DNA of 64,000 bases from Terriglobia bacterium (GTDB taxonomy: Bacteria > Acidobacteriota > Terriglobia > Bryobacterales > Bryobacteraceae). The stretch's first letter is position 1. Every line of letters starts with the position of its first letter. Below, piece after piece: positions 1 to 8,041 of this stretch. The stretch is from assembly GCA_020073145.1 (NCBI GenBank), contig JAIQFS010000022.1, positions 1 through 64,000 of the forward strand, read 5' to 3'. The notes under the pieces were generated by a model. It did not search any database and was not told where the DNA came from. It saw only the letters and a list, made by a program, of their open reading frames with translations. The position numbers and the translations under genes are program-made.

Positions 1-38
1 TTCACGAGTTCTTCCAAATACTGCTTGCGCGCGTTCAT
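1..38 (-). CDS. transposase, 5' fragment (runs off the window)
   Basis: An ATG at 36-38 is preceded by a strong ribosome-binding site (GAAAGGTGG on the minus strand). It opens a frame reading MNARKQYLEELV before the window ends. This resembles the beginning of integrase-core transposases that I associate with Solibacter-type genomes, but twelve residues are not enough for a firm call. Its place just inside the tandem terminal motifs of an IS end supports the reading. Confidence 0.4.
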   Translation of the reverse strand, partial: MNARKQYLEELV

Positions 39-133
39 GTCCACCTTTCATGGGTGTCATGCTTCGCGCCTTCTTGGGTTACATTCTCATTTGACCCATC
101 CGAGTCTCCTCTGGTGACATTTTAGGTGACCCA
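1..133 (-). mobile_element. end of an insertion sequence
   Basis: The outer 133 bases look like one end of an insertion sequence that runs off the left edge. Two similar motifs of 21-23 bp lie in the same orientation, at 113-133 and 76-98. On the minus strand both read GGGTCA, then an A/T-rich core containing AATGT, then ACC. Such tandem motifs are typical of multiple transposase-binding sites at IS termini. A possible transposase start codon follows at 36-38. The outer tip is placed near 133 because homology to the SGNH hydrolase stops there. The IS family cannot be named from so little sequence. Confidence 0.55.
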
Positions 134-634
134 ATTCGCCGTCTTGAAATTGCCGAAGTATTTGTTGAATACCGCCTTGTTGGCCTCTCCTTGCACCCAC
201 CAGTCGGTGATCGAGTCCCCGTCGAATAAGAGATCGATATTGCCTTTGCTCGCGGTCTCCACGAAGCCTATGTGCCGGGGCCCCATCCGTTGTTGGGTCT
301 GCGTATAGGTCGCCGCGACATTCAATCGCGGCGGCTGCAGCTTCATCAGCGGTTCAAATTTCTGCAGCAGCGGTTTGGTTGACGACTCATCGGATCCGAT
401 CCACTTCGCCAGCGCATCATTCACCTGCGCCAACTCCGCCGGCGTGGGACGCGGGATCGCGACCTCGGCCGGAACCGGCGCCGACGGGCCGATCACTATG
501 GGCGCAAACCCTCCCCGGCCGCGGCCGGGCGCGGCGACGGGAGCGTTCGCGGCCGCGGGCGGCCCAACTTGGGAAAAAGCCTGGCCGGTCAACGCCAGCA
601 ACGCGATCACCGAAGCAACAAATACGCGCATCAT
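122..634 (-). pseudogene. SGNH/GDSL-type hydrolase, 3' part lost to an IS insertion
   Basis: The frame encodes a secreted SGNH hydrolase: a signal peptide (residues 1-21), a Pro/Ala/Gly-rich linker, and block I with the nucleophile serine in FDGDSITDWW near residue 138. Family members continue for roughly 150-200 more residues through the blocks carrying Gly, Asn and the Asp-His pair. Here homology stops after FKTAN, and a stop follows within four codons inside the IS-end motif. The product would therefore lack the Asp-His pair and should be inactive. The start at 634 has AAGGAG six bases upstream. The gene lies 22 bp downstream of the secreted protein gene at 657-1520 and probably shared its transcript. 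Confidence 0.75.
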
Positions 635-656
635 CCCGATCTCCTTCTCGTGACCA

Positions 657-1520
657 TCATTTCATGTGCTGCAGGGACTTCTCGTTTTCCAGACACATCT
701 CGTCGATCAACTCCGTGTCGACGGCGATCCGTTCCTTCAATGTCACCGCCCACGGCTTCGTGTAAGCCTTCGGATCATCGACAGTGACGTGGATTTCCAG
801 GTGTCCGAAGTCCGGCCGCCGGATCTGCTCGCGCACTTTGGCTGCCTCGGTCAGCACGCTGCCGTTCCAGTCGATCCACGTATCGTCGCGCAGTCCGATC
901 GTGTCGATCGCCAAGGTGTCGCCGGACCATTTCCCCGAAGAATATCCTTGCCACGAGGGCATCGGATCCTCGGGCAGCGGCCGCGCGTCCGTGAACACCT
1001 GGCGGTATTCGGCGTTCATTTCGTTGAGCACCACCAAAAGACTGGGCGTGTGGACGAACTTGAGCAGATGCGGCATCCCGTACCCGCGAAGAAAATTCAG
1101 CGGCATGCATCGGACGTGAGGATCGTCTTTCGCCCGGTTGGCCGTGCGCTGTTTCACCAGGGATGCAAGCCAGGGCTGATACGGCAACCCTCCCGGAAAA
1201 TCGGCGCCCAGATTGATCATGTAGCGTGACGCGCTGGCGTCCCGAAGATTCGGTGTCACTCCCGGCCGGGGCGCGGCTACCTCACTGGTCCAGATCCCGG
1301 AAAAATCGGGCTTTCCCCCCGCCATCCGCGGCGCGGGCGCCGTCAGGTCCACCGCGCCTTTGGCCGTCCGGGGCACTCCCGCCGTCGGATACTGCAGCCA
1401 CTGTGCAGCCAGATGAGGAGACGTGCCCACAAGGACCAGAGCGGCCGGGACTAGCGCCCCGTAGCGTCGACCCTTTCGCAGTTCCGGCCTCCCGCGGAGA
1501 GAAGAAAACAGACACGGCAT
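657..1520 (-). CDS. secreted protein of an expanded acidobacterial family (paralogue 1)
   Basis: I do not know a function for this 287-residue protein. It has an N-terminal export segment and then the family signature: WLQYPT-GVPR, an APAPR segment, GGKPDFSGIW, RQVFTDARPLP, GYSSGKW-GDTL, and a C-terminus with DFGHLEI, DPKAYTKPW and ending in HMK. Six other full-length relatives lie in this window. The closest is 17457-18398: the C-terminal halves are nearly identical and even the DNA before the start is conserved, so these two are recent duplicates. The conserved acidic and aromatic positions suggest a fold rather than a known active site. The start at 1520 matches the aligned start of the duplicate. 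Confidence 0.85.
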   Translation of the reverse strand: MPCLFSSLRGRPELRKGRRYGALVPAALVLVGTSPHLAAQWLQYPTAGVPRTAKGAVDLTAPAPRMAGGKPDFSGIWTSEVAAPRPGVTPNLRDASASRYMINLGADFPGGLPYQPWLASLVKQRTANRAKDDPHVRCMPLNFLRGYGMPHLLKFVHTPSLLVVLNEMNAEYRQVFTDARPLPEDPMPSWQGYSSGKWSGDTLAIDTIGLRDDTWIDWNGSVLTEAAKVREQIRRPDFGHLEIHVTVDDPKAYTKPWAVTLKERIAVDTELIDEMCLENEKSLQHMK

Positions 1521-1527
1521 TGGGCTT

Positions 1528-1533
1528 AGGATA
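1528..1533 (-). promoter_or_regulatory. -10-like box of a probable leaderless promoter
   Basis: TATCCT lies 7 nt before the ATG at 1520. The same box and its flanks (TTGATGTATCCT) are kept upstream of the paralogue at 17457, which argues for selection. No ribosome-binding site is visible. Confidence 0.4.
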
Positions 1534-1691
1534 CATCAATGCACGCGGCCTGCGACAGGTCGGCGCCGGATTCGCCGGGCGGTCAGCGGCTCCCCTCGGG
1601 CGCGGGTTAAAATCAGGGGACTTGCCGTTCGGACTGTCGAATGCGCCTCGCTCCGCGCCATCGACCGTCCTCCGGGAAGCCTCCGAAATCC

Positions 1692-2603
1692 ATGATGCCT
1701 CTGCTGCTTTCGATTCTGGTCTCCGACATCCTGCCGGTGTTTGTCATTGCCGGCGCGGGCTTTGTTCTCGCTCGCTATGCCGGGGCGGACGTCAAGACCG
1801 TGTCGCGCGTGGTCTTTTACTCGCTGCTTCCCTGCTTTGCCTTCCGGCTGCTCGTGACCTCTCAAACCTCGGGTGCGGATGTGGGCCGCTTGATGCTGCT
1901 GGCCGTGACCATCATGGGAGCCATGGGGCTGGTGGGCTACGCGGCGGGTAAGCAGCTCGGCTTGGACAGCAAGTCTCTGCGCGCCTTCATGATGGTGGTG
2001 ATGTTCTCCAACGGCGGAAACTACGGCCTGCCGGTGGTGCGATTTGCCTTTGGCTCACAGGCTCTCACCTACGCCACCATTTTCTTTTTGACCGGATCCG
2101 TCACCACGTACGTGACGGGCGCGTTCTTCGCCGGCAGCCATCGCAGCAGGCTCGCCGGCGCGCTCGATAAGATTTGGAGAATGCCCTCTCTGTATGGCGT
2201 CGCGCTCGCGCTTCTCGTGCTCGCGCTGGGCCGGCCGGTGCCCGAAGCCGTGATGCGCCCCATCGCCATGCTCAGCGACGCCGCCCTTCCGGTGATGATC
2301 CTGGTTCTGGGGATGCAGTTGGAGCGAGCCGTATGGCCGGCGCGTCCCGGCCTGGTCGTGCTGGCTGTCGCCATTTCCCTCATCGCCGCCCCCTTGGTTG
2401 CCTTGGGTTTGGCCTCCGCCTTCGGCATCACCGGAGCCGCGCGTCAGGCCGCCGTGATTCTCTCCTCGATGCCCGTGGCCGTCGTAACCACCATCCTGGC
2501 GTTGGAGTTTGGGTTGGCCCCGGAGTTCGTCACCAGTGCCGTCTTCGTGTCGACCCTGGCCAGCCCTCTCACTCTCACGCCCCTGATTGCGTATCTCAGT
2601 TGA
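1692..2603 (+). CDS. AEC family transporter
   Basis: This 303-residue inner-membrane protein belongs to the auxin efflux carrier (AEC) family of secondary transporters, whose bacterial members move organic acids such as malate. It has about ten hydrophobic segments arranged in two halves. The family landmark SNGGNYGLPV lies near residue 118, in the first half. The ATG at 1692 (MMPLLLSIL) is chosen because the transmembrane region begins at once; an in-frame ATG at 1641 would add 17 polar residues. The gene is transcribed away from the secreted protein gene at 657-1520 and has no evident operon partner. The substrate cannot be told from sequence. Confidence 0.85.
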   Translation: MMPLLLSILVSDILPVFVIAGAGFVLARYAGADVKTVSRVVFYSLLPCFAFRLLVTSQTSGADVGRLMLLAVTIMGAMGLVGYAAGKQLGLDSKSLRAFMMVVMFSNGGNYGLPVVRFAFGSQALTYATIFFLTGSVTTYVTGAFFAGSHRSRLAGALDKIWRMPSLYGVALALLVLALGRPVPEAVMRPIAMLSDAALPVMILVLGMQLERAVWPARPGLVVLAVAISLIAAPLVALGLASAFGITGAARQAAVILSSMPVAVVTTILALEFGLAPEFVTSAVFVSTLASPLTLTPLIAYLS

Positions 2604-2905
2604 AAGCCGGCGCGCACGGCGCAGCCGGTGACAGCCCGAATGAATTCTCTGATCTGCCGCTAATCCAGTGACTTCCGGCCAAAACCGCGCTTCCCGAAAC
2701 CCGCTACGCGGGACCTCCGCGGGATAATAAGGTTGTGAGAGAAGGACCACGCCAAACGGAATCGCATCAGCCGGCATCCTCCAATCCGGACGGGAGGAAA
2801 CAGGACTGGAGCGGTTCGCTTGGATCCAATCGGAGACCACAGGCGAACCCGTTTGATCGGAACAAATCCTCTCCGATTTCCGAAAGGATCCTTTCGGAAT
2901 CGCCC
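2604..2905. other. intergenic region between convergent genes
   Basis: No convincing gene is present. The region holds the convergent ends of the AEC transporter gene and the tautomerase-like gene, an imperfect GGTTCGC...GCGAACC inverted repeat near 2814-2848, and the strong palindrome listed separately. Confidence 0.5.
2878..2899. repeat. 22-bp perfect palindrome, possible terminator hairpin
   Basis: The half-site TTCCGAAAGGA is followed directly by its exact reverse complement. It lies 7 bp beyond the stop of the gene at 2906-3385, so in RNA it could fold as a terminator or 3'-stabilising hairpin. There is no run of T after it, so it is not a classical intrinsic terminator. It could equally be a dimeric protein-binding site. 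Confidence 0.4.
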
Positions 2906-3385
2906 CTACTGCCGCTGTCGCGCCTTCTTCCGCTCCGCCGTGGTTGAATACCCTCGGTCCCGGTCGATGTCCTGGACATGAACCGTCACTGAGTTGAGCT
3001 CGGGCAGGTCGCCCACGAATTGGTCGATCGCTTCGCCCAGCGCTTCGGCGGCCCGCCGCCGCACGGCGGCCGTCCGGCCCGGCGTATCGTTGCCCGCCGC
3101 CAGCGTCGCGTGCAGAAATCGTTTCGACGCATCGCCTGCCACGTGTGCGTAATACAGCGGCACGATCGCGTGCTTCAGATTGCTCAAGTTGATCATCGGC
3201 GCCAGTTCCGGCGCCAGCGGCTTGCCCGCATCGTCCACTCGCGCCTCGCTGCCAGGCTTCTCCATGCGCAGGCCGGCCACCACCTGGACCAGACGGTCGA
3301 GGAGCTTCCGGGCGTCGAAGCCGGTGGCCAGCCGGAAGTCCTCGCGCAGCCATTCTTCGGGAACATACAACCTGAGATGCGGCAT
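2906..3385 (-). CDS. tautomerase-superfamily protein, CHMI-like
   Basis: This 159-residue protein begins MPHL, so that after Met removal Pro1 would be N-terminal. Pro1 is the catalytic base of tautomerases and of 5-carboxymethyl-2-hydroxymuconate isomerase (CHMI). The C-terminal part contains SVTVHVQDIDRDRGYST, which resembles the beta-strand plus '-IDP-' segment at the end of CHMI. The length exceeds the usual 125-130 residues, with extra sequence in the middle and a basic tail. CHMI acts in homoprotocatechuate meta-cleavage. No other genes of that pathway are adjacent, so the substrate is open. Family assignment is moderate and rests on these two landmarks. Confidence 0.5.
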   Translation of the reverse strand: MPHLRLYVPEEWLREDFRLATGFDARKLLDRLVQVVAGLRMEKPGSEARVDDAGKPLAPELAPMINLSNLKHAIVPLYYAHVAGDASKRFLHATLAAGNDTPGRTAAVRRRAAEALGEAIDQFVGDLPELNSVTVHVQDIDRDRGYSTTAERKKARQRQ

Positions 3386-3433
3386 AGCGGCTATTGGGCG
3401 ATCAGATGCTTCATGTTCCTCAGCGACTCCCGC

Positions 3434-5377
3434 CTATTTCCTAGGCAGCGCGAACACCATGTACGCGCTGGGCGGTGGAGCGCTTTGCGGGTTGGGACTG
3501 CGGCCTCCCAGGTTCAGGCCGTCGCCTCCCGCCACGCAGAACGCAATGTATTCGCGCCCGCCTACCTCGTAGACCGCGGGAACCCCGTCCGAGCCGGTTG
3601 GGGTTTCGTGCTCCCAGAGTACCGCACCGGTATTTTCGTCGTAGGCGCGGATCTTGTGATCGGAAGCGGTCGCGGCGAAGATCAAGCCCCCGGCCGTCAC
3701 CACCGGTCCGCCGCGCGGATCCCTCGCGCCGGTGCCGCTGTGCCCGTCCTTCTCCAGTTCCAGAACGCCGCCATTTGGCACCTGCCATCGGATGGTCCCC
3801 GAGTTGAGATCGTAGGCGGTGAGCGTGGACCACGGCGGTCCCATCGCGGACAGCCCGCCGGTCTGCGTCATGAAGTTCGCCGGCGAGTTATAGCGAATAA
3901 AACCGCTGTCGGCGGTCGGTGGCGCAGCGGGCGGAGCAGGAATCGCGGCCGGCTCCGGTCCGCCGGGCGCTCCGCCTCTCGCTCCGTCACGTCCTCCCCG
4001 GCCTTGTCCCGGCAATTGCAGCTTGTCCAGAGTCGGATGTTCCTTCGTAATGACGTACAAAAAACCCTTCGGCGGATCCACCGCCACCATGCCCCAATTG
4101 GCTCCTCCGTTGTGGCCCGGCGAGGAAACCGAGCCCGCCAGGCTGGGAGGCGTGAACAGCCCTTCGTTGCGCGAATTCTTCAACACCTCGCGGATGGCTG
4201 CCTGCTCCGCCTCCGTGGCATACGGGTTGATGTCTTTTTCGGTGAACGACTGACGGGCGAAAGCCGGCGGTTTGGTCGGGAACGGCTGCGTGGGCGAGCT
4301 CCACTCCCCGGCAACATCGGATTGCGGCACCGGGCGTTCCTCGATGGGCCACAGCGGCGCACCCGTCACCCGATCGAACACATACAGAAATCCAAATTTG
4401 GTCGCCTGCGCCACCACGTCCACGTTCTTACCGTCGTGCTTGACGGTGAGCAGTTTTGGCGCGGCCGGCAGATCGTAGTCCCACAAATCGTGGTGGACCA
4501 GCTGGAAGTGCCACAGCCGCTTCCCCGTGCGGATGTCCAGCGCCAGAAGGGAATTGCCGAACAGGTCGTTGCCCTTGCGATTCGCGCCGTAGAAGTCGTA
4601 GCGCGAGGTCCCCAGCGGAATATAGGCGATGCCGCGCTTCTCATCGACAGTCATCTCGTTCCAGTTGTGAACGCCGCCCACGGTCTTCCAGGCGTCGGGA
4701 GGCCAGGTCTCGTAGCCAAACTCGCCGGGATGGGGAATCACATGAAACGTCCACAACAGCTTGCCGGTGTGGACATCGTAGGCGTGGATATCCGCGGGCG
4801 TGGAGTCGTAGCTGGCGCCGCCGGCGGGCAGCGGCGCGATGATGATGTCTTCGAAAATGCGGCCGGGATTGTTGGTTTGCAGCGGTCGCGCGGGGTCGCG
4901 GTCGAGTCCGGTTCGAAGATCGGTGCGGCCGTTATCCCCGAAACTGTCGATGGTTTTCCCGGTGCGGGCGTCGACGGCCGTCAGAAAACCGGCGTTGATG
5001 TAGACCAGCCGCCGGTCCGAACGGTCCTTGCTCTCCCAATAGTTGATGCCCCGGCTCCCGACTGCGCCGGTATTCGGGTGCGTCCACAATTCCTTTCCGG
5101 TCGCGGCATCGAGCGCTACCAGCGTGTTGGTCTGCGCCAGAACATACATCACGCCGTCCACGACAATCGGATCGAACGTGTAGGTGCCCGGTCCCGTCGG
5201 ATAGGTCCACGCCACCTTCAGTTGCCCGACGTTCGACCGGTTGATCTGCTTGAGCGACGAGTATTGGGACGAATCCGCGCCGCCCAAATACTGGCTCCAG
5301 GTCGCGAAGGACCTCTCGGCGGCGGGCGCCAGAGTTCCACTCCAGATCAGAAGCAGGGAAACCGTCGACTTCCTCAT
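3434..5377 (-). CDS. PQQ-dependent dehydrogenase, glucose-dehydrogenase-like propeller
   Basis: This 647-residue periplasmic quinoprotein begins with a signal peptide (MRKSTVSLLLIWSGTLA). Propeller-blade tryptophan motifs follow, such as GKELWTHPN, GKLLWTFH, GKRLWHFQ and GAVLWEHE. The segment HHDLWDYDLPAAP is a landmark of the membrane glucose dehydrogenase branch, but the N-terminal membrane anchor of that enzyme is absent. A low-complexity Gly/Arg/Pro stretch interrupts residues about 470-500. It would oxidise a sugar or alcohol with PQQ as cofactor and pass electrons to a cytochrome. The cytochrome c gene at 5582-6019 lies upstream on the same strand and is the probable partner. The start at 5377 gives the cleanest signal peptide; one at 5392 is also open. 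Confidence 0.88.
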   Translation of the reverse strand: MRKSTVSLLLIWSGTLAPAAERSFATWSQYLGGADSSQYSSLKQINRSNVGQLKVAWTYPTGPGTYTFDPIVVDGVMYVLAQTNTLVALDAATGKELWTHPNTGAVGSRGINYWESKDRSDRRLVYINAGFLTAVDARTGKTIDSFGDNGRTDLRTGLDRDPARPLQTNNPGRIFEDIIIAPLPAGGASYDSTPADIHAYDVHTGKLLWTFHVIPHPGEFGYETWPPDAWKTVGGVHNWNEMTVDEKRGIAYIPLGTSRYDFYGANRKGNDLFGNSLLALDIRTGKRLWHFQLVHHDLWDYDLPAAPKLLTVKHDGKNVDVVAQATKFGFLYVFDRVTGAPLWPIEERPVPQSDVAGEWSSPTQPFPTKPPAFARQSFTEKDINPYATEAEQAAIREVLKNSRNEGLFTPPSLAGSVSSPGHNGGANWGMVAVDPPKGFLYVITKEHPTLDKLQLPGQGRGGRDGARGGAPGGPEPAAIPAPPAAPPTADSGFIRYNSPANFMTQTGGLSAMGPPWSTLTAYDLNSGTIRWQVPNGGVLELEKDGHSGTGARDPRGGPVVTAGGLIFAATASDHKIRAYDENTGAVLWEHETPTGSDGVPAVYEVGGREYIAFCVAGGDGLNLGGRSPNPQSAPPPSAYMVFALPRK

Positions 5378-5581
5378 GCTGGCGGGCCTCATCGGAACGT
5401 ACTCCCAACCAGAGAGTGTACAACGTATGGAGAAAGGAGCGGGCGCTTCGACCCAAGCCGGCCGCGGCCATCAACCCCATCGCGGGCCGGATTACGACAC
5501 CGGCCAGCCGGGCTCCCACACGGGCCCGGCCGGCCCTTCCCTCACCCCTACTTTCACATCTCCACCCAAAGGTCGAACGAG

Positions 5582-6019
5582 TCACTTCGCCTGCAGCGTT
5601 TCGATGTAGTCCGCCAGCATGTTGACGCGCAGAGTGGCCACCGACTGGTTCTCCAGCGACCGGAAGATATTGCCCCAAACCGGCATGGGCCGGCTTCCGT
5701 GGGCAGCCACGACATCGGCGCCTTCGATGACCCGCATCACCTGGGTCTTCGGAAACTTGCCGCCGTTCTTCCGGGCGATCTGGGTGAGATCCGCCGGCGC
5801 CTTCTTGAGGGCCTCGGCGGCCGGGCCGTTCCCCTGGGCCTGATCGCCATGGCATGCGGCGCAGTATTCGTGGAACATCGTCGGTCCGTCCAGGGTTCGG
5901 GTCGGGCGGGCCTTTACGCTTTTGATGCTGACCTTCGGGGGATCCTGAGCGCGGGCGCCGCCAAGGCCGAAGGCTAGGGCGAAGCCTAATAGGAGATATT
6001 GGGGTATGCAACTCTTCAT
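5582..6019 (-). CDS. small secreted c-type cytochrome
   Basis: This 145-residue protein has a signal peptide (to about residue 24), one haem-binding CAACH motif near residue 53, and a likely axial methionine in PMPVWG near residue 111. That is the normal layout of a class I monohaem cytochrome c. It is transcribed toward the quinoprotein gene at 3434-5377, about 200 bp away, and probably accepts its electrons in the periplasm. The reduced partner would then feed a terminal oxidase encoded elsewhere. The start at 6019 is supported by the signal peptide and by a -10 box just upstream. Confidence 0.88.
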   Translation of the reverse strand: MKSCIPQYLLLGFALAFGLGGARAQDPPKVSIKSVKARPTRTLDGPTMFHEYCAACHGDQAQGNGPAAEALKKAPADLTQIARKNGGKFPKTQVMRVIEGADVVAAHGSRPMPVWGNIFRSLENQSVATLRVNMLADYIETLQAK

Positions 6020-6025
6020 AGTTAT

Positions 6026-6031
6026 ATATTA
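6026..6031 (-). promoter_or_regulatory. -10-like box of a probable leaderless promoter
   Basis: TAATAT lies 6 nt before the ATG of the cytochrome gene, inside a run of alternating A/T. No Shine-Dalgarno sequence fits between it and the start. Confidence 0.4.
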
Positions 6032-6139
6032 AGACAGGTTCCTCCGAGAAGGAAGGAAATTCGTCCCCCCTACGTTCCAAAGAGTGGACAGACGCATTTT
6101 CTACAGCGTTTCAGGCTATGAAAAGACAGGGTTTACGCT

Positions 6140-7063
6140 TCACTGCCGTGCTTCTGCCAGGATGTCGCTCTCGATCAGAGTGACCAGAGTTGCTCTGGGA
6201 CGCGGGGGTCGCCGGGTGATCGCGGCCGCCCAAGGTTCCATGTCCTCGAGAACCAGGCGCAGTTGCGGCTCGTCCAGCGCCGCGGGAAAGCGAAACTGCC
6301 CCCAGACTTTGGCAATCACCGCCTCGGGAGTCGCAAGGACCTGGGCCAGCGCAGGCGTGAAGTCATGCGGCGACTGTTCCAGTTGCGCCGAAACTCGAAT
6401 CACGGCTCGGACCAGCCTCACCAGAGCCCGCCGCTTGGCCGGATCGCGGAGAACCCGAACCGTACTATTCAGGTTGAAGCGCTCGCCATAGACCGAGGGG
6501 TCTTCGAGCACCACCGCCTCACCGCCTAAACGGTCGCTGGCATTCTGCGCGTGCGGCTCCCAAATGGCGATGGCGTCCACGTCCGGTTTCGCCAGCGCGG
6601 CGGGCATGGCCTCGCCCTCCAGGGGAACCAAGGTGACGTCCGATTCTTTCAGGCGTGCGGTGCCGAGCATCTCGGCCAAGAAATACTCGGCGGACGTATT
6701 CTTCGTTACCGCAACCCGCTTGCCGTGCAGATCGGCCACCGCGCGAATCCCCGTGGATCGCCGCGCCACCAGCCGGTACCGGCATTCTGCCAAGGTGAGG
6801 AGGATACGCAGGTCCGGTTGCGCCACGGAGTTCAGGAGTGCCTGCGTCTCCGATCCCGTGGCAGCGTCCACCGCTCCGCTCACCAGTTGCGCCGAGGCCG
6901 CGCGTCCGTTCGCCACCGGCACGATGCGAACACCCGGGATCTCCCGCACCAAAAGGGGCGCCGACTCGATGGTGGTCCGATTGACCGCCACGCGCAATTC
7001 CGGCTCCGCACCGAGCGCCGCCGGGCCGGCCGCCAGCGCTCCGAGAAAGGTTCGCCGCCGCAT
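6140..7063 (-). CDS. orphan ABC-type substrate-binding protein, SsuA/NMT1-like
   Basis: This 307-residue protein starts MRRRTFLGALAAG, a twin-arginine-type leader. It then shows the two-lobe periplasmic binding fold of the NrtA/SsuA/ThiY group: VNRTTIESAPLLV, a GSETQALLN segment, LHGKRVAVTKNTSAEYFL and DVDAIAIWEPHAQ. Relatives deliver sulfonates, nitrate or pyrimidine precursors to an ABC permease. No permease or ATPase gene is nearby, so it may work with a transporter encoded elsewhere or act as a sensor. It lies just upstream of, and on the same strand as, the cytochrome/quinoprotein pair. Confidence 0.8.
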   Translation of the reverse strand: MRRRTFLGALAAGPAALGAEPELRVAVNRTTIESAPLLVREIPGVRIVPVANGRAASAQLVSGAVDAATGSETQALLNSVAQPDLRILLTLAECRYRLVARRSTGIRAVADLHGKRVAVTKNTSAEYFLAEMLGTARLKESDVTLVPLEGEAMPAALAKPDVDAIAIWEPHAQNASDRLGGEAVVLEDPSVYGERFNLNSTVRVLRDPAKRRALVRLVRAVIRVSAQLEQSPHDFTPALAQVLATPEAVIAKVWGQFRFPAALDEPQLRLVLEDMEPWAAAITRRPPRPRATLVTLIESDILAEARQ

Positions 7064-7086
7064 GCATCCGTCTCCGGGACGCGAAC

Positions 7087-7890
7087 CTATGGCTTCATGT
7101 GGACGAGATCCCGATTATTCTCCATGCACATGAAATCGATCATTTCCGTGTCCAGGAGCGCCTTCTGGTGCATGGTCACCGTCCAGGGCCGAGTATAGGC
7201 TTTCGGATCGTTGACGGTGATCTCAACTTCCAGGCTCCCGAAATTCGGGCGGTGAATCCGTTCGGTGACCTGAGCCGCACCGGTCAGGGGGTTGCCCGTA
7301 GTATCCAGCCACTCGTCATCCCGGAACCCCTTGGACTCGATCACCAGAGTGTCGACTTCCCAGTGGGCGACGGAGTAGCCGCTCCAGGCCGGAACCATAT
7401 CGTCGGGAAAACCGCGGCCATCGAAAAAGACCTGCCGGTAGCTGGCGTTGAATTCGTGCAGCACCACCAGCATCCCCGGAACCTGGATAATTTTCTCAGT
7501 CTCCGGAAAAGCCCAGGCGCGGGGAAAATTCGGCGGCATACAGTGGGTATGGGGATCGTTGACACCCAGCTCGGTGCGGCGCTTCTTGACCAGATCCGCA
7601 GCCCAGGGTTGGTACGGCAGACCGTCCTTGAGACCCGTCGCAATGTTGATGACCTGCGGCGTCAGCGCCAATTCGGTGCATTGCACGCCGCGCTCCTGCG
7701 CATTGCACTTCAGCTCGTCCCGCGGCACCCACATGCCCGAGAAATCGGGTTTTCCGTCAGCGGTTTTCGGCGCTGGAGCCGTCAGGTTGGGCGATCCATC
7801 CGGATGGCGCGGCACGCCCGGGGTCGTCACATGGAGCCACTGGCCCAGAGCCGGTGTCGAAACAAGGAGCGCCACCCAGAATATTCGCAT
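7087..7890 (-). CDS. secreted protein of an expanded acidobacterial family (paralogue 2)
   Basis: This 267-residue relative of the protein at 657-1520 has a 17-residue signal peptide and the same order of motifs: WLHVTTPGVPR, APAPKTADGKPDFSGMW, RQVFFDGRGFP, DPKAYTRPW and a C-terminus ending HMKP. It also carries two cysteines in the KCNAQERGVQC loop that the other copies lack. The function is unknown. The gene ends 24 bp before the start of the substrate-binding protein gene, so the two may be co-transcribed. The ankyrin gene of the preceding operon ends 151 bp upstream. Confidence 0.85.
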   Translation of the reverse strand: MRIFWVALLVSTPALGQWLHVTTPGVPRHPDGSPNLTAPAPKTADGKPDFSGMWVPRDELKCNAQERGVQCTELALTPQVINIATGLKDGLPYQPWAADLVKKRRTELGVNDPHTHCMPPNFPRAWAFPETEKIIQVPGMLVVLHEFNASYRQVFFDGRGFPDDMVPAWSGYSVAHWEVDTLVIESKGFRDDEWLDTTGNPLTGAAQVTERIHRPNFGSLEVEITVNDPKAYTRPWTVTMHQKALLDTEMIDFMCMENNRDLVHMKP

Positions 7891-7897
7891 GGCTTGT

Positions 7898-7903
7898 ATT
7901 ATA
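7898..7903 (-). promoter_or_regulatory. -10 box (TATAAT) of a probable leaderless promoter
   Basis: A consensus TATAAT lies 7 nt before the ATG at 7890. The whole stretch GCTATATAATNC is repeated almost exactly before the unrelated gene starting at 46287, including the 7-nt spacing. Confidence 0.5.
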
Positions 7904-8041
7904 TAGCCAGAAATCCTCGGGCCTGCCGCCCACCGAACGAGAAGCGTGCTCTTGGCGCGGCCTCACGGGCAGGGCGGAAACATCACGATTGAGCCTGGCC
8001 GGTCCGCGGGTTCAACGCAGCCCGCCGTTCGCGCCGGCGGA

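Noticed and set aside
3020-5977. A 985-codon open frame on the plus strand
   Set aside because: It lies antisense to the quinoprotein and cytochrome genes, is Arg/Pro/Gly-rich, and has no domain or ribosome-binding site. High GC content makes such frames common.
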